Shown in pieces: positions 49,703 to 53,058 of a stretch of DNA of 53,058 bases. Below the pieces are notes generated by a model. The model was not told the DNA's origin and made no database searches. It saw only the letters and a list, made by a program, of their open reading frames with translations. Source of the DNA: Ruminococcus sp. GTDB taxonomy: Bacteria; Bacillota; Clostridia; Oscillospirales; Ruminococcaceae. Each line of letters starts with the position of its first letter. Position 1 is the stretch's first letter. The translations under genes were made by a program, and so were the position numbers. The stretch covers positions 1-53,058 of the forward strand of contig JAIDTI010000041.1 of assembly GCA_029060755.1 (NCBI GenBank), in the 5' to 3' direction.

Positions 49703-52179
49703 TATTTAATCTCCCTTATATTAACTGCCATGCAGGTAACGGCTGTACATATAAGATTATATATAATCATAGCCGTAACCGACATATAAATATAATCAAA
49801 CTCAAATGCTTTTGAAAGTATAAGCATTACAGAAAGTCCAAGTCCTAAAAGAATTGATGCCGTCTGTACAATCAATCCTGTTATTGCAGATGTGTGAATG
49901 ACTTTTATTCCAAGAATAAGCTGAACCATAGAAGTAAATCTTCCTGTACAAGCCATAGATGCACTCATGCGGACTGTCTTTTTAGTTTCTTCATTAAAAT
50001 CATTATGCAGTCGTTTCGGCAGAATTTTTATTAAGTCCTGCGAAATTCCAAGAACTTCTGAAATTTTCTCTCTTGTAATAAATGGGTCAATACTTTTTAC
50101 AATAATGCAGATTTTTCTTTTAACAAGTTTATCTGCCCATTTTCTCATATAGCGGTCTTTTTTCAGTTCAACTGAAAATATTGCAGAAAGATTGCCTGAA
50201 ACTGAAAGATATACGGGATATGTTCCGTCATCTGTTTTTTGAGATTTTACCGGAATACCCTCTATATTATGCGACTCCATAAATTCACGTGTGCCAAGAA
50301 GAACACGTCTGTTTCTAATCCAACCGCAAAGACCCATATCTTCCTCATATGAAAAATTCTCAACAGGATAAAGCAGATTTTCACGACCTATTGTTATCTC
50401 ATCAAAAAGTTTCTGCATGACACTACCCGAATTATATGTAAGACTTGCCGCATCAAGCATGGCTTCAGGCAGTTTTGTATTTGAAAATACTTTAACTCCG
50501 CTTAATTTTACAGTTCCTTCAGGAAAAAGCGTCTGTGCTTCCAGTAAAACAGAATTTGCATCGTATAAATCGTCCACACTCTGATAACTAAGAATAATTC
50601 CCTTGCCCCTCAAAGTCTGTTTTGATATTTTCTCAAGCGGAAGATTTGCCACAAACGGCAGACCCATACAGCAGGTTGCACATATAAACATACTGAAAAT
50701 TGAGAATCCAAAAACAAATGCTTCCAATGATAAAAGTGTACCCATTCTTATAAAAGTCATAAAAATCGATATGATTACTGAAATTATCAGGCATAACGGC
50801 ACTGCTTTTTTACAGAATTTATCAGTTACATCAGATGAATAGCTGTATCGCAGAAAATCTGTAAGAAAATCTGTTTTTCTCATTGATGCAAGTATCGGAA
50901 AATCTCCAAGAGTTCCACGTGTAAGACGTTCTGCTCGTTCCTCGTCCCGCACGTATACAACAGCGTGACGCTCAAAATTTTTGGACACAAAATTGAAATT
51001 CCGTTTTGCTCGTTTCAGTATGTACAGCTTGCCTATTGAATTAAACAGCAGTGAGAATATACCAACGGGCATATAGATATGTATTATTTCACCGCTTGCC
51101 ATATCAGGCTGGAAAAATGCCACAACTACGGAAAAAAGACATACTATTGCAGTTACTGCTGTCATTGAATCGCTGTCCGCTTTAAACTTCAAAAGATTGC
51201 TTATTCCTTTTGATATGACAGGGGCGGAATAAAAGATTGAAAGAAGTCCAAGAAGAAGATGTGCTGTAAGATACGGATAAATCTGCTTTATACTAAGAAA
51301 ATCCGCAATCGGAAAATTGAAACGACTGCAAATTGTAATATACAGACTAAGAAAAGCTGTAAGCGACAGAATAATTGCTCTTGTTGAGATAATTTCTTTC
51401 AGTTCGTAAATGTCACGTCCGACGTCCTGAACATCACCATAATAATTGAAGTCAACAATACGCTTTGTGCGCTCCATATTCAACATGGCTTTTTCGTTGA
51501 TTTTCGGATTCTGCCCTACATCTATATCAATATTATTCTTATTTGATTTCCTGCCGTTTGTCCTGCCTGATTTCTGAACAGTCGGAGGGTTAAGCTTCTG
51601 CTGTTTTGCAAATTCAGGCGACGGCACAATATCAGTGGTAAACTTTTTATTTTTGCCCTCAGCATCGCTCAGAATCTCATTTCTTGTGCGCTTTTTCTTT
51701 TTGAACTGCGGAGGAGTATACATATATTCTCCGTCGGGTGTTTCTTTTGAGTAAGTCTGCTTGCTTTTTTTTGTATTTTTCTTTTTGTTGTTACGTTCAG
51801 CTTCCCTTGCCCTTGTCGAATCCGACATTCTACGGATTTTCGTTGAATTACCTGACCTTTCAGGAGAATTATTAATTGTGCGGTTTGTATTTATCTCACT
51901 CAAACCCTTTGAACTTGCTGAAACAATTTTTTTCTTTGAAAGTTCGCCTGTATCATGTTGAATGTCAATCGGTACTCTTTCCATATCAAAAAGTTCATTT
52001 TTTTCATGGGAAACCATTGGTTTCGGTGAGGTGTCAACTTCCTGTTTCAGAGGATTCGGCATTGTGGAATTTATAATTTTCTGCGCATCTGTTCTGTTTA
52101 CACGTATAGGCGATTTATTTTTTGAATCTGAGGAATATTCTCTCAAAATATCCTCTAAAGATGGTTTTTTATCGGGCAT
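49702..52179 (-). CDS. P1B-type ATPase-like membrane protein, catalytically degenerate
   Basis: An 825-aa protein. The N-terminal 240 residues are hydrophilic, basic and low complexity. Helices then follow about 265-285, 300-320, 338-358, 365-390, 458-478 and 482-512, and a pair at 765-825. The order matches a P1B ATPase, but key residues are lost. The metal-site region reads CATCCMGLP (500-508) in place of CPCALGLATP. At the phosphorylation site (about 547-551) the sequence is EAQTL where DKTGT belongs, with the following EG conserved. The TGD hinge motif is also absent (IVKSIDPF). The nucleotide-domain piece RRVLLGTREFMESHNI is kept. So it cannot be a normal pump. It lies between rlmB and the LCP gene. 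Confidence 0.7.
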   Translation of the reverse strand: MPDKKPSLEDILREYSSDSKNKSPIRVNRTDAQKIINSTMPNPLKQEVDTSPKPMVSHEKNELFDMERVPIDIQHDTGELSKKKIVSASSKGLSEINTNRTINNSPERSGNSTKIRRMSDSTRAREAERNNKKKNTKKSKQTYSKETPDGEYMYTPPQFKKKKRTRNEILSDAEGKNKKFTTDIVPSPEFAKQQKLNPPTVQKSGRTNGRKSNKNNIDIDVGQNPKINEKAMLNMERTKRIVDFNYYGDVQDVGRDIYELKEIISTRAIILSLTAFLSLYITICSRFNFPIADFLSIKQIYPYLTAHLLLGLLSIFYSAPVISKGISNLLKFKADSDSMTAVTAIVCLFSVVVAFFQPDMASGEIIHIYMPVGIFSLLFNSIGKLYILKRAKRNFNFVSKNFERHAVVYVRDEERAERLTRGTLGDFPILASMRKTDFLTDFLRYSYSSDVTDKFCKKAVPLCLIISVIISIFMTFIRMGTLLSLEAFVFGFSIFSMFICATCCMGLPFVANLPLEKISKQTLRGKGIILSYQSVDDLYDANSVLLEAQTLFPEGTVKLSGVKVFSNTKLPEAMLDAASLTYNSGSVMQKLFDEITIGRENLLYPVENFSYEEDMGLCGWIRNRRVLLGTREFMESHNIEGIPVKSQKTDDGTYPVYLSVSGNLSAIFSVELKKDRYMRKWADKLVKRKICIIVKSIDPFITREKISEVLGISQDLIKILPKRLHNDFNEETKKTVRMSASMACTGRFTSMVQLILGIKVIHTSAITGLIVQTASILLGLGLSVMLILSKAFEFDYIYMSVTAMIIYNLICTAVTCMAVNIREIK

Positions 52180-52193
52180 AATATTATCCCTCC

Positions 52194-52946
52194 TTAACGG
52201 TCGGCAAGATTACGCTGTCGGAGTATCTCATACATGAAAATTCCTCCTGCAACTGATGCATTAAGTGAATTTATCCTGCCAAGCATGGGAAGTTTAACCA
52301 TAAAATCACACTTTTTCTGAATAAGTCTGCTTATACCGAAGCCCTCCGAACCGATTACAACAGCACAGCTTCCAGTAAAATCAACATCAGTGTAATCACT
52401 TCCCGAAGCATCTGTACCATAAATCCATACACTGTTCTCTTTAAGCTTGTCAATAGCTGAAGCAAGATTTGATACTCTTGCAACAGGAACATAACTTGCC
52501 GCACCTGCTGATGTTTTGAATACGGTCGAATTAAGTCCGGCACTTCTTCTCTTTGGAATTATAACACCGTCTGCCCCCGAAGTTTCAGCAGTACGGATAA
52601 TAGCACCAAGATTATGCGGGTCTTCAATTTCGTCGCAGATAATGATAAAAGGCTTTGTCCCCTTTTTTGCCGATACTTCAAGAATATCTTCAATACTCAC
52701 ATATTCTCCGCAAGCACCGACTGCAACAACACCCTGATGTGATTTTCCGCCTGAAAGTTTTGAAAGTTTCATATCCTGAACATCTTTGACAGGAATCCCA
52801 TTTTCTTTTGAAAGTCTGCGGATAACATTAAGACTTCCGCCCTCCCCGCTTATGTAGATTGAATCAAGATTTGCACCCGATTTCAATGCTTCCATAACCG
52901 GATTTCTTCCATAGATAATATTTTCTGTTTCGTTGTTATTTTCCAT
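52194..52946 (-). CDS. rlmB: 23S rRNA 2'-O-methyltransferase, SpoU/TrmH family (RlmB-like)
   Basis: A 250-aa protein with an N-terminal substrate-binding domain (IIYGRNPVMEALKSG) and a SPOUT methyltransferase domain. The three motifs are DEIEDPHNLGAIIRTAE (quoted: DPHNLGAIIRTAE), VVIGSEGFGISRL and MLGRINSLNASVAGGI. These bind AdoMet in the knot and act on G2251 of 23S rRNA in RlmB. Related enzymes act on tRNA G18, but the N-terminal domain and length favour RlmB. ATG 52946 has AAGGAG about 14 bases upstream. It is the first gene of an operon with the pseudo-ATPase and LCP genes, 14 bases before the former. Confidence 0.93.
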   Translation of the reverse strand: MENNNETENIIYGRNPVMEALKSGANLDSIYISGEGGSLNVIRRLSKENGIPVKDVQDMKLSKLSGGKSHQGVVAVGACGEYVSIEDILEVSAKKGTKPFIIICDEIEDPHNLGAIIRTAETSGADGVIIPKRRSAGLNSTVFKTSAGAASYVPVARVSNLASAIDKLKENSVWIYGTDASGSDYTDVDFTGSCAVVIGSEGFGISRLIQKKCDFMVKLPMLGRINSLNASVAGGIFMYEILRQRNLADR

Positions 52947-52985
52947 AATTTTTCAAAAAACTCCTTTTGTCTACTAATATAATAC

Positions 52986-53014
52986 ATTATATCATTTTAA
53001 CAAGGGAAATTCAA
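52986..53014 (-). promoter_or_regulatory. Promoter of the rlmB-pseudoATPase-LCP operon
   Basis: Minus strand TTGAAT (53014-53009), 17-base spacer, TATAAT (52991-52986), 39 bases before ATG 52946. Confidence 0.75.
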
Positions 53015-53058
53015 GAGTTATATTATAAAAATTTTAAAATTATATATGTAAATTTTTT

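Noticed and set aside
1..53058. CRISPR array, tRNA or rRNA genes
   Set aside because: No regularly spaced repeats and no tRNA-like or rRNA-like sequence was found on reading.

Overview
The window looks like a chromosomal segment of a low-G+C Firmicute close to Ruminococcus (Oscillospiraceae). Supporting signs are strong AGGAGG-type ribosome binding sites, consensus sigma-A promoters with 17-bp spacers, a BofA-like protein, an LCP-family protein, and a secreted transglutaminase-like protein ending in a type I dockerin, the hallmark of cellulosome-forming ruminococci. No rRNA, tRNA or CRISPR array was seen.

Positions 1-7.5 kb are accessory and partly decayed. They hold the frameshifted C-terminal end of an AAA_13/RloC-like ATPase, an HExxH metallopeptidase with two small partner genes, an Rpn/PD-(D/E)XK protein, a complete but inactivated IS66 element (3392-5933, perfect 8-bp target duplication) inserted in the last codons of a VanZ-like gene, and a trypsin-like protease gene broken by one stop codon.

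Positions 27.7-7.7 kb (minus strand) are one long surface-polysaccharide operon of about 20 genes. A perfect TTGACA-17-TATAAT promoter at 28166-28194 drives a ~435-nt leader and then ugd, an Alg14/Alg13-type glycosyltransferase pair, acetyl- and acyltransferases, a GT4, a TagF-like polyol-phosphate transferase, an IspD/TarI-like cytidylyltransferase with an epimerase, a WbbI-like transferase, Wzy, a pyruvyltransferase, Wzx, a MenD-like thiamine-diphosphate enzyme with an SDR partner, Glf, a UDP-sugar pyrophosphorylase, RfbB and VanZ. This predicts a Wzx/Wzy polymer containing galactofuranose, uronic acid and polyol-phosphate with pyruvyl and acyl decorations. No initiating phosphoglycosyltransferase or chain-length regulator is in the window.

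Positions 28.3-33.9 kb (minus strand) are a compact eight-gene operon: metallophosphoesterase, RNA ligase, two paralogous unknowns, a TIGR02452/PARG-like macrodomain protein, a NADAR protein, a second metallophosphoesterase and an unknown. It is the best candidate for an undescribed system, plausibly repairing RNA or removing ADP-ribose from nucleic acid. It is divergent from a Fur-family regulator, and the two promoters lie on a 12-bp perfect inverted repeat.

Positions 34-53 kb are mainly housekeeping or core: an AEC transporter, a degenerate ROK regulator with a structured leader, pyrimidine-nucleoside phosphorylase, small sporulation-like proteins, a YfcE phosphodiesterase, a GH3 lipoprotein, an NrnA-like DHH phosphoesterase, the dockerin protein, an aminotransferase, an LCP transferase, a large pseudo-P-type ATPase lacking the DKTGT motif, and RlmB.
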